The notes under the pieces were generated by a model, which was not told where the DNA came from, searched no databases, and saw only the letters and a list, made by a program, of their open reading frames with translations. The position numbers and the translations under genes are program-made. Below, piece after piece: positions 27,322 through 34,730 of a stretch of DNA of 64,000 bases; the stretch's first letter is position 1; each line of letters opens with the position of its first letter. This stretch comes from a virus. The DNA is taken from positions 102,499-166,498 of IMG/VR virus record IMGVR_UViG_3300036780_000209, one strand, 5' to 3'.

Positions 27322-27758
27322 GCACTTTCTCCTTCGGTGAGGGTTTCCGCTGCGAGGAGGCGCTCCTGCAAGCGGCCGATCAACTGCATCATGTAGTACT
27401 TCGAAAGATCTCCGGGGCGAACGTCGCCCAGGGGAGCGAGCAGCCGCCGGTCCGGCGGGACATCAGCGAGCTTGCATGCCGTGTACTGCAGCACGCCCAT
27501 GCCTGCGGCGATGGCCCCGTCGATCTGCTCATCCATCATGAGCTGACTGCGCGTGATCTCGTCCAGGGCCTGGCGGCGCTCGCGCTCGGCTCGCAGCACC
27601 TGGATGACGTACGACTCCGGAGATACCCCGGCCTGGGCGGCATAGCCCTCGGCGGAAAGCAGCTCCATCGGCATTCCGACATTGAGATCAGTGTCAGCCT
27701 TGAAAAGGGACGGAAGGCCCTTCCCGACTTTGTCGGTGAATCTTTTGCTGCGGCTCAC
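27318..27758 (-). CDS. Conserved-type helical protein
   Basis: A 146-residue, mostly helical protein (YVIQVLRAERERRQALDEIT). Start at 27758 overlaps the preceding stop by four bases, and its stop overlaps the lipoprotein start. No motif recognised. Confidence 0.6.
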   Translation of the reverse strand: MSRSKRFTDKVGKGLPSLFKADTDLNVGMPMELLSAEGYAAQAGVSPESYVIQVLRAERERRQALDEITRSQLMMDEQIDGAIAAGMGVLQYTACKLADVPPDRRLLAPLGDVRPGDLSKYYMMQLIGRLQERLLAAETLTEGESA

Positions 27759-27997
27759 TGGCCCTCCAGGGTGCGCTGGGCGCGGACGCCGTCAGCCTCC
27801 TGGATGGCGGGGAACTCCAGCTTGAGGATCTCGGTGATCAGCTCGTCCTTGGAGAACTGCCCGGCCAGGAGCACCCGGCCTGCCCCGGCCATCAGGCCGT
27901 TGAGGATGACCCGGAGATTCTGGCGGTTGAGCCGCACTAGCTTCTTGGCCCTGCGTCCGTACCGGATCGCGTAATCCTGGGCCTCTTCGAACGTCAT
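27755..27997 (-). CDS. Small basic helical protein, probably leaderless transcript
   Basis: An 80-residue protein (YAIRYGRRAKKLVRLNRQNL, basic; then an acidic end). The promoter at 28004-28032 places the transcript start at or within a base or two of ATG 27997, so the mRNA would have no leader, a common arrangement in actinobacteria. It opens the four-gene unit 27997-26042. Confidence 0.65.
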   Translation of the reverse strand: MTFEEAQDYAIRYGRRAKKLVRLNRQNLRVILNGLMAGAGRVLLAGQFSKDELITEILKLEFPAIQEADGVRAQRTLEGQ

Positions 27998-28003
27998 GAG
28001 GCA

Positions 28004-28032
28004 ACAGTACTACAGGGTTTCTTGTATTTCAA
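28004..28032 (-). promoter_or_regulatory. Promoter of the 27997-25812 unit
   Basis: On the minus strand TTGAAA (28032-28027), 17-base spacer TACAAGAAACCCTGTAG, TACTGT (28009-28004). The spacer again holds an interrupted palindrome. Confidence 0.6.
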
Positions 28033-28045
28033 GCGATTACGAGGG

Positions 28046-28080
28046 AGAAAAAAGAAGCCGCCTGCTGGCACAGGCGGCTT
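28046..28080 (-). terminator. Rho-independent terminator
   Basis: Stem AAGCCGCCTG / CAGGCGGCTT (28055-28080) with a 6-base loop, followed on the minus strand by CTTTTTTCTC. It ends the 30119-28148 gene set. Confidence 0.75.
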
Positions 28081-28147
28081 CCCTTGCGGAACCCTCAGGA
28101 ACCGATGCCCCTCCTCGCCCCCACCAGGAGGTTGCCGGGCCTCATCC

Positions 28148-28474
28148 CTAGCCCGGCAGGCGGCCCTGCCCTTGACCTCGCCGCTTCTCTGACGCCCCGG
28201 AGCTATCCGCACTCTCACTATCGCGCCGGGGAGAACCTGTTGCCCTTGCGGGTTGCGGAGGCTCCTCGACTGGAACATACCACCTGAGGAATGCCTCCGG
28301 CCCGTTCTCCTCGTATTCCGTCTCGGCGATTACCTCAGCCGACAGCGGAATGCCGAGCTGTGCCATCCTGGCGATCATCTCGGCCACGGTGCCGCTGAAC
28401 CCGATCTTGATCTCGCGCACCCAGCGGGTGCCATCCCAGTAGCGCGGCGTGAGGTGACTGGGGAGGTCAGTCAT
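28148..28474 (-). CDS. Small acidic protein of unknown function
   Basis: A 108-residue protein: an N-terminal domain (YWDGTRWVREIKIGFSGTVA), then a Pro/Ser/Arg-rich disordered tail. It overlaps the upstream gene by eight bases and precedes the terminator. No family recognised. Confidence 0.55.
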   Translation of the reverse strand: MTDLPSHLTPRYWDGTRWVREIKIGFSGTVAEMIARMAQLGIPLSAEVIAETEYEENGPEAFLRWYVPVEEPPQPARATGSPRRDSESADSSGASEKRRGQGQGRLPG

Positions 28475-29009
28475 GCGTGTACTCGTCCACGTGGATCTTC
28501 GTGCGCGTCACCTTGATGTCGGCATGATCCCCGAAGGCGTCCAGGAGAACCTCGTCGAACGTGCCGCCGTCGATGGCGTCGCCCAGCGTCCGCAGCCTGA
28601 GGTACGCAGTCTCGCTGGGGCCGGCATAATCGCCGGTCATCTCCCAGCGATTCGCGTAAGCACCCCAGGTGCTGCCGTCCGCAACCTCATAGTCGTCGCG
28701 GTTCTCGTCCCACTCGTCCTCGTCCTCCCCGGCAAGGGGACCGGTCATCTCGACGGTCCCGACTCCCTCGATGCGCCCCACGCGGCGGCTGGGCCTGGCC
28801 CATAGCCCGTGAGCGCTGAATACGCAGGGGTCGCCGTCATTGAAGTAGGGGGTGTACTGACGCCACCCGAAGCATTCCACCAGCGGGTCGTTCAGCACCT
28901 TCTGGATGAGGGGAGTCAGCTCGGCCTGCGGGCGCTGGGCCTTGCGGCGCTCGGGACGGATAATATCCCCGTCCACGGGAATGCCCAGGAAAGAAGTCAT
29001 CATGTTCAT
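28467..29009 (-). CDS. Conserved phage protein (CFGWRQYTPYFNDGDPC type)
   Basis: A 180-residue protein with CFGWRQYTPYFNDGDPCVFS at residues 45-65, a signature I recall from proteins of large T4-like and actinobacterial phages, function unknown. The second half is acidic. ATGA overlap with the gene before it. Confidence 0.6.
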   Translation of the reverse strand: MNMMTSFLGIPVDGDIIRPERRKAQRPQAELTPLIQKVLNDPLVECFGWRQYTPYFNDGDPCVFSAHGLWARPSRRVGRIEGVGTVEMTGPLAGEDEDEWDENRDDYEVADGSTWGAYANRWEMTGDYAGPSETAYLRLRTLGDAIDGGTFDEVLLDAFGDHADIKVTRTKIHVDEYTHD

Positions 29010-29404
29010 GCGGTCTGCTCCTGCGGGGTCACCAGGCCGAGTGTCGCGAGATCGGCGGTCCTTGCCCTCTTGCCGCTCATCCAGGGGCTGATGGGCATGC
29101 CCTGGATGTAGTCAGCCGGGCTGGGGATCCAGCCGAGGTCTTCCTCGATGTGCCGCTCGGCCACCAGTCGTACCGGTACCTCACGGACACTACCGTGGGC
29201 GGTGCCGACATGCAGGACCGGGCCGAAGATTTCCTCGCACAGCCACACGCCGAGCGTGTGATGGTAAAGCGAGCGGTGGCGCACGTCGCCAATGACCTTC
29301 TTGGAGGAGTCGATAAATTCCTCGACCAGGAGGTATTCCTCCGCAATGCCGCCCCATTTCCTGGCGGCCGAGACCGCATGAAACCAGGAGTTCATGGCGG
29401 TCAA
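29006..29404 (-). CDS. DUF6915-like protein
   Basis: A 132-residue protein fitting the DUF6915 pattern: NSWFHAVSAARKWGG at the start, FIDSSKKVIGDVRHRSLYHH in the middle and ERHIEEDLGWIPSPADYIQG at the end. The conserved His and Asp residues suggest metal binding, perhaps an enzyme, but no activity is known to me. Common in phage genomes. Confidence 0.65.
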   Translation of the reverse strand: MTAMNSWFHAVSAARKWGGIAEEYLLVEEFIDSSKKVIGDVRHRSLYHHTLGVWLCEEIFGPVLHVGTAHGSVREVPVRLVAERHIEEDLGWIPSPADYIQGMPISPWMSGKRARTADLATLGLVTPQEQTA

Positions 29405-29453
29405 CCTACCAGCAGCCCGTGGGCCGGCACACGAAGTGCCGGGAGGGGGTTAG

Positions 29454-30119
29454 TTACTTCTCGTAGCCCGACTTGACGGGCCAGACCGTGGCGTAGGTGA
29501 CATCGATCCGGCGGAACGGGTCTTCGATGCCCTCGGCCTCGGGGAAGGCCTGGCGCAGGGCGACATCCACCTGATCGACCAGGTCGATCAGAGTCGCCTC
29601 GATGAGGGGCTTGACCTCGTCCTTGTCCTGGTGGCCCGGCATGCTGAATGCGAAGTACTTGGTCCGGCGGTTCCCGTAGCCGTCGTACTCCCGCAGGGCG
29701 AGCGTGCCGCTGACCGTCGTGACCTCGCAGGGCCTGGCGTCCAGGGCCAGGTCGTCGAGAAGCGCATTCGCCTGCTCCAGCTCCAGGGAGCCATTCTGCT
29801 GGCGGATCCTGATGAAGTTCCAGACGTTGTGCTTGCTCTTGCGGAGCGCCTCGGCGTCGAACTCGGCGAGCTTCTCCGCGCTGTAGTCAGCGCGGGTGTA
29901 GCCGGCCGGCAGCCCCTCGTTCTCGTCGTTCTCGATCTTGACGTGCAGGCGGCTGGCAGTCTCCGAAGAGCTGTAAGCGGCCTGGATGCCGACGACGGAG
30001 AGTGCATTCGGGAGAGTGGAGGTACGGGCCTCGTCCTCATCCCGGTAGACGGCGGCGAGAGCCTTCGCCACCAGGTGCTTCCAGGTACTAAGTGCCGTGT
30101 TTCCCTTGGTAGTGCTCAC
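29454..30119 (-). CDS. Conserved-type phage protein, unknown
   Basis: A 221-residue acidic protein with alternating helix and strand (LEQANALLDDLALDARPCEV, YFAFSMPGHQDKDEVKPLIE). First gene after a site resembling the shared promoter/operator motif at about 30215-30236. I do not recognise a family. Confidence 0.55.
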   Translation of the reverse strand: MSTTKGNTALSTWKHLVAKALAAVYRDEDEARTSTLPNALSVVGIQAAYSSSETASRLHVKIENDENEGLPAGYTRADYSAEKLAEFDAEALRKSKHNVWNFIRIRQQNGSLELEQANALLDDLALDARPCEVTTVSGTLALREYDGYGNRRTKYFAFSMPGHQDKDEVKPLIEATLIDLVDQVDVALRQAFPEAEGIEDPFRRIDVTYATVWPVKSGYEK

Positions 30120-30214
30120 AGGCGAACCTCATTTTCCTTCGAGAGATGGATTTGGGAGGCATCGCGTGCGCCGGCTCATGGACTGCTGGGGGTTAACCGC
30201 TATTCAGTTTTCTA

Positions 30215-30236
30215 AGTTACAAGGAACCTTATCAAG
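30215..30236. promoter_or_regulatory. Copy of the recurring operator-like motif
   Basis: GTTACAAGGAACCTTATCAA reads as an interrupted palindrome CAAGG-AA-CCTT. It lies in the gap between rtcB (ends 30257) and the gene starting at 30119. The flanking -35/-10 match is weak. Confidence 0.4.
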
Positions 30237-30256
30237 ATTCCGGAGGGAGCGCAACC

Positions 30257-32398
30257 CTACCCCTTGTAATTGAGCACCTGGCTGAGTACATGCTGCACCC
30301 GGCAGAGGTCGGACTGAGCCTCCATCACCAGGTCAATGTCCTTGTAGGCCTGCGGGTGCTCGTCCACCAGGTCCTTCGCCCGGTCCTCGTTCCAGGTGCG
30401 GCCCGTCATCGCCTTCTTGAGGGAGCTGCCGGTCAGCTCCCGGCGGGCCTGGCCCCGGCTGAGGCGGCGGCCCGCACCGTGGCTGCACGACAGGTAGGAA
30501 GCAGTGTTAGCCAGGCCGCTGACAACATAGGAGCGCGTTCCCATCGAGCCCGGGATGATCCCCTCATCGCCTGCGCCGGCCTTGATCGCGCCCTTGCGGG
30601 TGATCCACAGCTCGCGGCCCAGGTGCTCCTCGCGCTGGGTGAAATTGTGGTGGCAGTTGATGGTGCGCACCACCTTGCCCTTGCCGACGACCTGGAACAG
30701 GGACTTCGTGAGCGCGCCGACCATCTGCTCGCGGGACGCCATGGCGTAGCGCTGAGCCCAGAGCATGTCATGGATGTAGGCGCTGAACTCGTCGGTGCCC
30801 TCGGCCAGGTAGGCCAGGTCCGGGTCCTCCAGGTGCACGAGCGTCTTCTTCATCACGCCCTTGGCGGCGTTGATGTGCATGGTGGCGAGCTGGTTGCCGA
30901 TGCCCCGGGATCCTGAGTGCAGCACGGTCCAGACGACATCGCGCTCGTCCAGGCAGACCTCGACGAAATGGTTGCCCGACCCGAGGGTTCCGAACTGGAC
31001 CTCTGCCGTGGCCCGCTGCTTGGGCGACAGCGAGGTAAACGGCAGGCCGATCGCATCATAGGCGGCGAAATGCGGGGCCACGGCGATGGTCCAGTGGTCC
31101 GGGTCGTGGCCCTTGCCCACTCCGGCCGGGATGCGCTGCTCGATCAGGGACATCAGCGTGCGCGTCTCCTTGCCGACCTTCACGCGCTGGGTGCCCAGGT
31201 CCGGCAGGTCGGCGGCGGTCAGGCTGGTCTCGCTGGCCACCATCCCGCAGTTGCCGGTCATGACGATATTGCCGCCACGGCGCATGACCCAGAAGCCTGA
31301 CGGGACCTTGAAGCAGTACGCCTTCCCATCCTCAGCCGGCACCATGGTAATCGGGGTCTTCGGGACGCCCGCCATGGAGACCATGGTCTTATCGTGCCGG
31401 AATACCCGGTAGTCCAGCTTCCCGTCTTCGTCTACGTCAGCACGGAGAACGGCCCGGCGACCGCAGGCGGTGAAGGCATAATGAATGAAGTCAGCAGATT
31501 CCTTGTCTCGCGTGTAGAAGCAACCCTCTACCACGTTCCCGTCCCAGTTCAGGCACTCATCAGTGACATGCATAAGCTGGTTCAGGTGAGCTGGCCAGAA
31601 GGACTCGTAGGATTTCGAGTACAGCGGTGGCCGGAAGCGGAAGGCAGTGACCTCATCCGCGCTCACGTTCTCGGTCCAGGAGATGCCAGCATTAGCCAGC
31701 AGCTTGCGGGCACGCTCGATCTTGCGCTCCTTCTTGAGGCGGACTACTGCTTTCCTGCCGCCGTCATCGAGATGCCCGTCAGCATTGACCATGACCTGAA
31801 CCCGGATCTCCTCAGCGGTGAGATCAATCTCGGTAGCAAGATCAGGAATAAAGGTGGTAGCGAAGCGAGCCTTGAAACCCTGCTTGAGACGGGCATGCTC
31901 GGCAGCGAAATGATCGGCGGTCATGGTGGTCATGACCGTGCGGCGATCCCGGCCGGTGACCTTCCAGCAGAGCACCCGGTGGTCTGCTGTGAGCACCTGG
32001 TCAATCCCGTACTTCGTCCGGAGACGATAGAACGACTCACATGGCTGCACGACGAACGCCTCGGGCTGGACGAAGCGACCCACCCCATACCCCGGCACGT
32101 ACTGCATCACCAGGCCGCCGTCATACTCGCTGATCTTGCGCCAGCCCGCAGGCGACAGGTACTCACTGTCCTTGTCTACACACCCGATGTCCACTCCGAC
32201 GGCAGCGGGAATGACCGCGCCCTCCGTGGGAATGACAGAGCCGACGGTCGCGCCGATGCCGACGTGGGCGTCGGGCATCAGGGCCACGTGCCCTGGCACG
32301 AACGGCATCCGGGAGGCCTTGGCCGCCTGGTCGATCGTTCCCTGCTCCATCAGCGGCCGGCCCCAGGCCAGCACCTTGTCTGCTGCCCGCTCAGGCAT
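30257..32398 (-). CDS. rtcB: RtcB 3'-phosphate/5'-OH RNA ligase with in-frame intein
   Basis: I start at ATG 32398 with GAGGTGG upstream (713 residues; 402 without the intein, the normal RtcB size). Extein motifs: MPDAHVGIGATVGSVIPTEG, VGVDIG+CGMVA (metal-binding Cys), GTLGSGNHFVEVC, LHSGSRGIGNQ, NCHHNF and SCSHGAGRRLSR with the His that forms the RNA ligase-GMP intermediate. RtcB joins RNA ends carrying 2',3'-cyclic phosphate or 3'-phosphate to 5'-OH, using Mn2+ and GTP, in tRNA splicing or repair. Here it may repair tRNAs cut by host anticodon nucleases, or join permuted tRNA halves (see findings). Its start faces a plus-strand gene across a shared operator-like motif. Confidence 0.92.
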   Translation of the reverse strand: MPERAADKVLAWGRPLMEQGTIDQAAKASRMPFVPGHVALMPDAHVGIGATVGSVIPTEGAVIPAAVGVDIGCVDKDSEYLSPAGWRKISEYDGGLVMQYVPGYGVGRFVQPEAFVVQPCESFYRLRTKYGIDQVLTADHRVLCWKVTGRDRRTVMTTMTADHFAAEHARLKQGFKARFATTFIPDLATEIDLTAEEIRVQVMVNADGHLDDGGRKAVVRLKKERKIERARKLLANAGISWTENVSADEVTAFRFRPPLYSKSYESFWPAHLNQLMHVTDECLNWDGNVVEGCFYTRDKESADFIHYAFTACGRRAVLRADVDEDGKLDYRVFRHDKTMVSMAGVPKTPITMVPAEDGKAYCFKVPSGFWVMRRGGNIVMTGNCGMVASETSLTAADLPDLGTQRVKVGKETRTLMSLIEQRIPAGVGKGHDPDHWTIAVAPHFAAYDAIGLPFTSLSPKQRATAEVQFGTLGSGNHFVEVCLDERDVVWTVLHSGSRGIGNQLATMHINAAKGVMKKTLVHLEDPDLAYLAEGTDEFSAYIHDMLWAQRYAMASREQMVGALTKSLFQVVGKGKVVRTINCHHNFTQREEHLGRELWITRKGAIKAGAGDEGIIPGSMGTRSYVVSGLANTASYLSCSHGAGRRLSRGQARRELTGSSLKKAMTGRTWNEDRAKDLVDEHPQAYKDIDLVMEAQSDLCRVQHVLSQVLNYKG
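31250..32182 (-). other. Intein in RtcB with degenerate LAGLIDADG endonuclease domain
   Basis: A 311-residue insertion starts at the Cys after AVGVDIG and ends in IVMTGN before CGMVA. Block A is CVDKDSEYLSPAGW, block B is VLTADHRVLCW (T-x-x-H), and the C-terminal block is GFWVMRRGGNIVMTGN. The middle holds VQVMVNADGHL and ECLNWDGN, which resemble the two LAGLIDADG motifs of a homing endonuclease but are eroded. The penultimate residue is Gly, not the usual His. Removal restores an intact RtcB metal-site Cys. Confidence 0.85.
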
Positions 32399-32409
32399 CA
32401 GTACCACCT

Positions 32410-32436
32410 CGTCTCTGATTACAAGGTATCTTATCA
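32410..32436. promoter_or_regulatory. Divergent operator-like motif between rtcB and a plus-strand gene
   Basis: GATTACAAGGTATCTTATCA is the interrupted palindrome seen elsewhere. It sits 12-35 bases before rtcB and 33-55 before the GTG at 32469, so it may control both directions. No strong -35/-10 pair is visible. Confidence 0.45.
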
Positions 32437-32468
32437 AGCAACTCGTTATCTTCGAAGAAAGGATCACC

Positions 32469-32705
32469 GTGAAGAAGATCATCAAGGGCATCGGCTCACT
32501 CGGGCTCACCGCCGCGTCGGCCCTGCTCGCGGGTGCCTGCTACGAGCACGGACGGAAGATCGGCAAGGGGGAGGCCAAGTTCTCTCCCGAGGCACTCGGC
32601 TCCACCGCCCACGGCTTCATGACCAAGGTGGTCATGAAGGTCGTGGAGCAGCGGGCCAGGCTCGCAGCCGAGCAGGCCGCAGCCAAGGCCAAGTCCAGGG
32701 GCTGA
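32469..32705 (+). CDS. Small membrane-anchored protein
   Basis: A 78-residue protein from GTG 32469 with GAAAGGA upstream. The N-terminus is a signal/anchor (KKIIKGIGSLGLTAASALLA followed by GAC, a weak lipobox), then a basic amphipathic tail ending AKAKSRG. It faces away from rtcB and ends at a terminator. Confidence 0.6.
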   Translation: MKKIIKGIGSLGLTAASALLAGACYEHGRKIGKGEAKFSPEALGSTAHGFMTKVVMKVVEQRARLAAEQAAAKAKSRG

Positions 32706-32715
32706 CGCAAGCGGA

Positions 32716-32751
32716 AGAGCCCGGCCCGCCGCGAGGGGAGCCGGGCTCTTT
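32716..32751 (+). terminator. Rho-independent terminator
   Basis: Stem AAGAGCCCGGC / GCCGGGCTCTT followed by TTC. It ends the plus-strand gene and could also act on the minus strand after 32751. Confidence 0.65.
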
Positions 32752-32867
32752 CACGTCCGGCGGCAGCCGCAGTTCGTGCAGGCCACGCAGCTACCCGGAT
32801 TGGTGGTGTAGCAGACCGTGCACGTCCAGCGGGGCTCGTCGTCAGTGCTGGTGCTGGTTGCGGCCAC
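32751..32867 (-). CDS. RanBP2-type zinc-finger miniprotein
   Basis: A 38-residue frame from GTG 32867, overlapping the end of the 47-residue membrane gene. It contains W-T-C-T-V-C-Y-T-T-N-P-G-S-C-V-A-C-T-N-C, an exact W-x-C-x2-C-x3-N-x6-C-x2-C pattern of RanBP2-type zinc fingers, which bind RNA or ubiquitin in other systems. No Shine-Dalgarno is obvious; translation by coupling is likely. The alternative is that the longer frame from 33059 is used. Confidence 0.5.
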   Translation of the reverse strand: MAATSTSTDDEPRWTCTVCYTTNPGSCVACTNCGCRRT

Positions 32868-32985
32868 GGTGACGGCCGACGAAGAAGCCGGCGGCCCCGC
32901 CCACGCCGAGCGTGATGACGGCCGGGACGATAAAGATCGCCTCGATGACGTGGCGGACAACGTGGTGCACGGCGATAACGCCCAT
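32842..32985 (-). CDS. Small single-helix membrane protein
   Basis: A 47-residue protein from ATG 32985 with GAGGGAAGGA upstream and a good promoter (33030-33059). A hydrophobic stretch IEAIFIVPAVITLGVGGAAG is followed by a His/Arg-rich tail (GRHRGRNQHQH). Too short for most ORF finders. Function unknown. Confidence 0.65.
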   Translation of the reverse strand: MGVIAVHHVVRHVIEAIFIVPAVITLGVGGAAGFFVGRHRGRNQHQH

Positions 32986-33029
32986 GGATTGGTTCCTTCC
33001 CTCGGGAGATGATTAGCGCTCAGGAAGGA

Positions 33030-33059
33030 ATCATAGCAGGGATATAAGGATCCTTGCAA
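33030..33059 (-). promoter_or_regulatory. Promoter of the 32985 gene
   Basis: TTGCAA (33059-33054), 18-base spacer, TATGAT (33035-33030) on the minus strand. GCAAGGATCCTTATA at the -35 edge is a variant of the recurring palindrome. Confidence 0.65.
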
Positions 33060-33069
33060 TCCCCCTGGG

Positions 33070-33144
33070 TCACACGCGCCTGGAGATGAAGACGATCAGG
33101 AGGGTGACCACGATGAGGACAACGGTTCCGATGCCGATGTACAT
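33070..33144 (-). CDS. 24-residue membrane miniprotein
   Basis: ATG 33144, preceded by GTGAGG, gives M-Y-I-G-I-G-T-V-V-L-I-V-V-T-L-L-I-V-F-I then S-R-R-V: one transmembrane helix with a basic end. It lies ten bases after the stop of the 34053-33154 gene, so it is the last gene of that unit. Similar tiny membrane proteins occur in many actinophages. Confidence 0.55.
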   Translation of the reverse strand: MYIGIGTVVLIVVTLLIVFISRRV

Positions 33145-33153
33145 GGCCTCACC

Positions 33154-34053
33154 CTAGTACCAACGCGCCCACATCCTCGGCCGGGCGGCGACCGAGCCCG
33201 CGATCCGGGTCGGGGCGTACCGGCCGTAGGTGCCACCCGAGACCAGCACTCTCGGGTTGCCCAGTCCCATGTGGCGGATCTTGAAGGTGTCGAGCATGGA
33301 TTTCAGCTCGGCCTGCTCATCCCGGAGCACGTCCCGCCAGCGATCCGCGTAATCCCGGCGGTCCAGCCGGGTGATGCCCGCGCCCACCAGGTTCGGCTGC
33401 TCGGCATAGCCCCGGATGAGGTGCTTGACCGCCTCGCAGTAGGTATAGCTGGCCAGCAGCCCGCCCCACAGCGTGACCGGGAACTCCGGCCCCGATGATC
33501 CGTCCGTGGTGTAGTTGGACCATGGCTGGGCGACGGAGTTGATCTTGCTGATGGAGATCTGCAGGAGCTGGGCCATCCGGCCCCGGGACCAGTGCGCCTG
33601 GAAGTAGGTCTGCAGGTTCGGGCCGCCGTCGGGGGAATCGAACAGGTCGGCGAACCGGACCCACACCTGGGACTCCATGAAGTCCCGGATGTCCAGCGGC
33701 AGCGCGTCGTAATTAGGGTTGGCCTGGCCGATCGTCAGGTACGTGGCGTACTGCTGCGGCTGGGACATGACGGCGTAGGACCACACCAGCTCGGCCTGGG
33801 ACGGCACCGCCGTGTCCGCCGAGCTGGGCGTCACCTGGTAGACGCCGGCCGACTCCCGGACTGCCGAGTAGGAGTTGACGGCCTGGACCGTGCCGTCGGC
33901 GTTCTGCAGGAGGAGCTGCGCGCTGACCGAGGACCCGTCCGGGTCAGCGGGCACCCCGCCGATGTAGACCGCCAGGGACAGGGGCGTCAGCGAGAACTGG
34001 CTGACGTACTCCCTGTCCCGCCAGTCGATGAGGTCCCCGCTAGCGACTGCCAT
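33154..34053 (-). CDS. Virion-associated protein, unknown
   Basis: A 299-residue protein: N-terminal Ig-like part (YIGGVPADPDGSSVSAQLLL ... GVYQVTPSS), then a helical domain (VWVRFADLFDSPDGGPNLQT ... KHLIRGYAEQPNL). The first part is typical of phage structural proteins. Coupled closely to the fibre-like gene before it. Could be a neck or appendage-assembly protein. Confidence 0.55.
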   Translation of the reverse strand: MAVASGDLIDWRDREYVSQFSLTPLSLAVYIGGVPADPDGSSVSAQLLLQNADGTVQAVNSYSAVRESAGVYQVTPSSADTAVPSQAELVWSYAVMSQPQQYATYLTIGQANPNYDALPLDIRDFMESQVWVRFADLFDSPDGGPNLQTYFQAHWSRGRMAQLLQISISKINSVAQPWSNYTTDGSSGPEFPVTLWGGLLASYTYCEAVKHLIRGYAEQPNLVGAGITRLDRRDYADRWRDVLRDEQAELKSMLDTFKIRHMGLGNPRVLVSGGTYGRYAPTRIAGSVAARPRMWARWY

Positions 34054-34060
34054 CTCGTCC

Positions 34061-34717
34061 TCACAGCGAGTTGGTACCCGAGTACAGCGCGATGAAGGCC
34101 AGGATCTTGACGCCGTACAGGGTCACCGGGGTCGGGTAGCTGTTGCTCATGTCCACCTTGATGCCCACGGTATGCGTCCCGGCCGCCAGGGTGGGGACGA
34201 TGGCGAGCGAGGTGACCTCCTGGCCCGCCGTGTTGCCCGAGTCGTTCAGGTTGCCGGTGAACCTGATCTGCTCCCGGTGGCCCATGATGAACGAAGTGCC
34301 GTCCACCAGGACCGACTGGTACAGGTCCTGGCTCTGCTCGTTGTTGCAGAGGTAGTTGGCGCTCATGATGACCGCCAGGGAACTGGCCCTCGGCGTGGTC
34401 AGGTTCAGGATCGTGAATGTCGGCGAGGTGTTCTTCGCCATGGCCGTGTTCAGCAGGCTGCTCGCCGAGAAGACCGGGGAGCTGTCGCGCAGGTCCTGCC
34501 AGCTCGTCCCGTTCCAGTAGCTGAGCTGCTTGAGGTCGCTCATGAAGATCAGCATGCCGGCCTGGCCGGTGCTGAGGCTGGGCCGGGTGGAGGAGGTGCA
34601 GATGTTGATCCCGGGCGAGGCGTCGATCAGGCTCCAGTTCGCGACGAAGTCGCTGAGCAGGAACGGGTCGGTCTGGGAATTGAGCTTGAGTCCCAGGTAA
34701 TTGCTGAATGTCGCCAA
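34061..34717 (-). CDS. Tail-fibre-type protein
   Basis: A 218-residue protein beginning SNYLGLKLNSQTDPFLLSDF, the L-x-L-x-x-x-x-x-D-P-F-x-x-x-D-F-x-x-N-W head module of many phage fibres; then YWNGTSWQDL and a C-terminal beta domain. Likely a short fibre or receptor-binding tip. Confidence 0.65.
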   Translation of the reverse strand: MATFSNYLGLKLNSQTDPFLLSDFVANWSLIDASPGINICTSSTRPSLSTGQAGMLIFMSDLKQLSYWNGTSWQDLRDSSPVFSASSLLNTAMAKNTSPTFTILNLTTPRASSLAVIMSANYLCNNEQSQDLYQSVLVDGTSFIMGHREQIRFTGNLNDSGNTAGQEVTSLAIVPTLAAGTHTVGIKVDMSNSYPTPVTLYGVKILAFIALYSGTNSL

Positions 34718-34730
34718 GGCTCAGTTTCCT

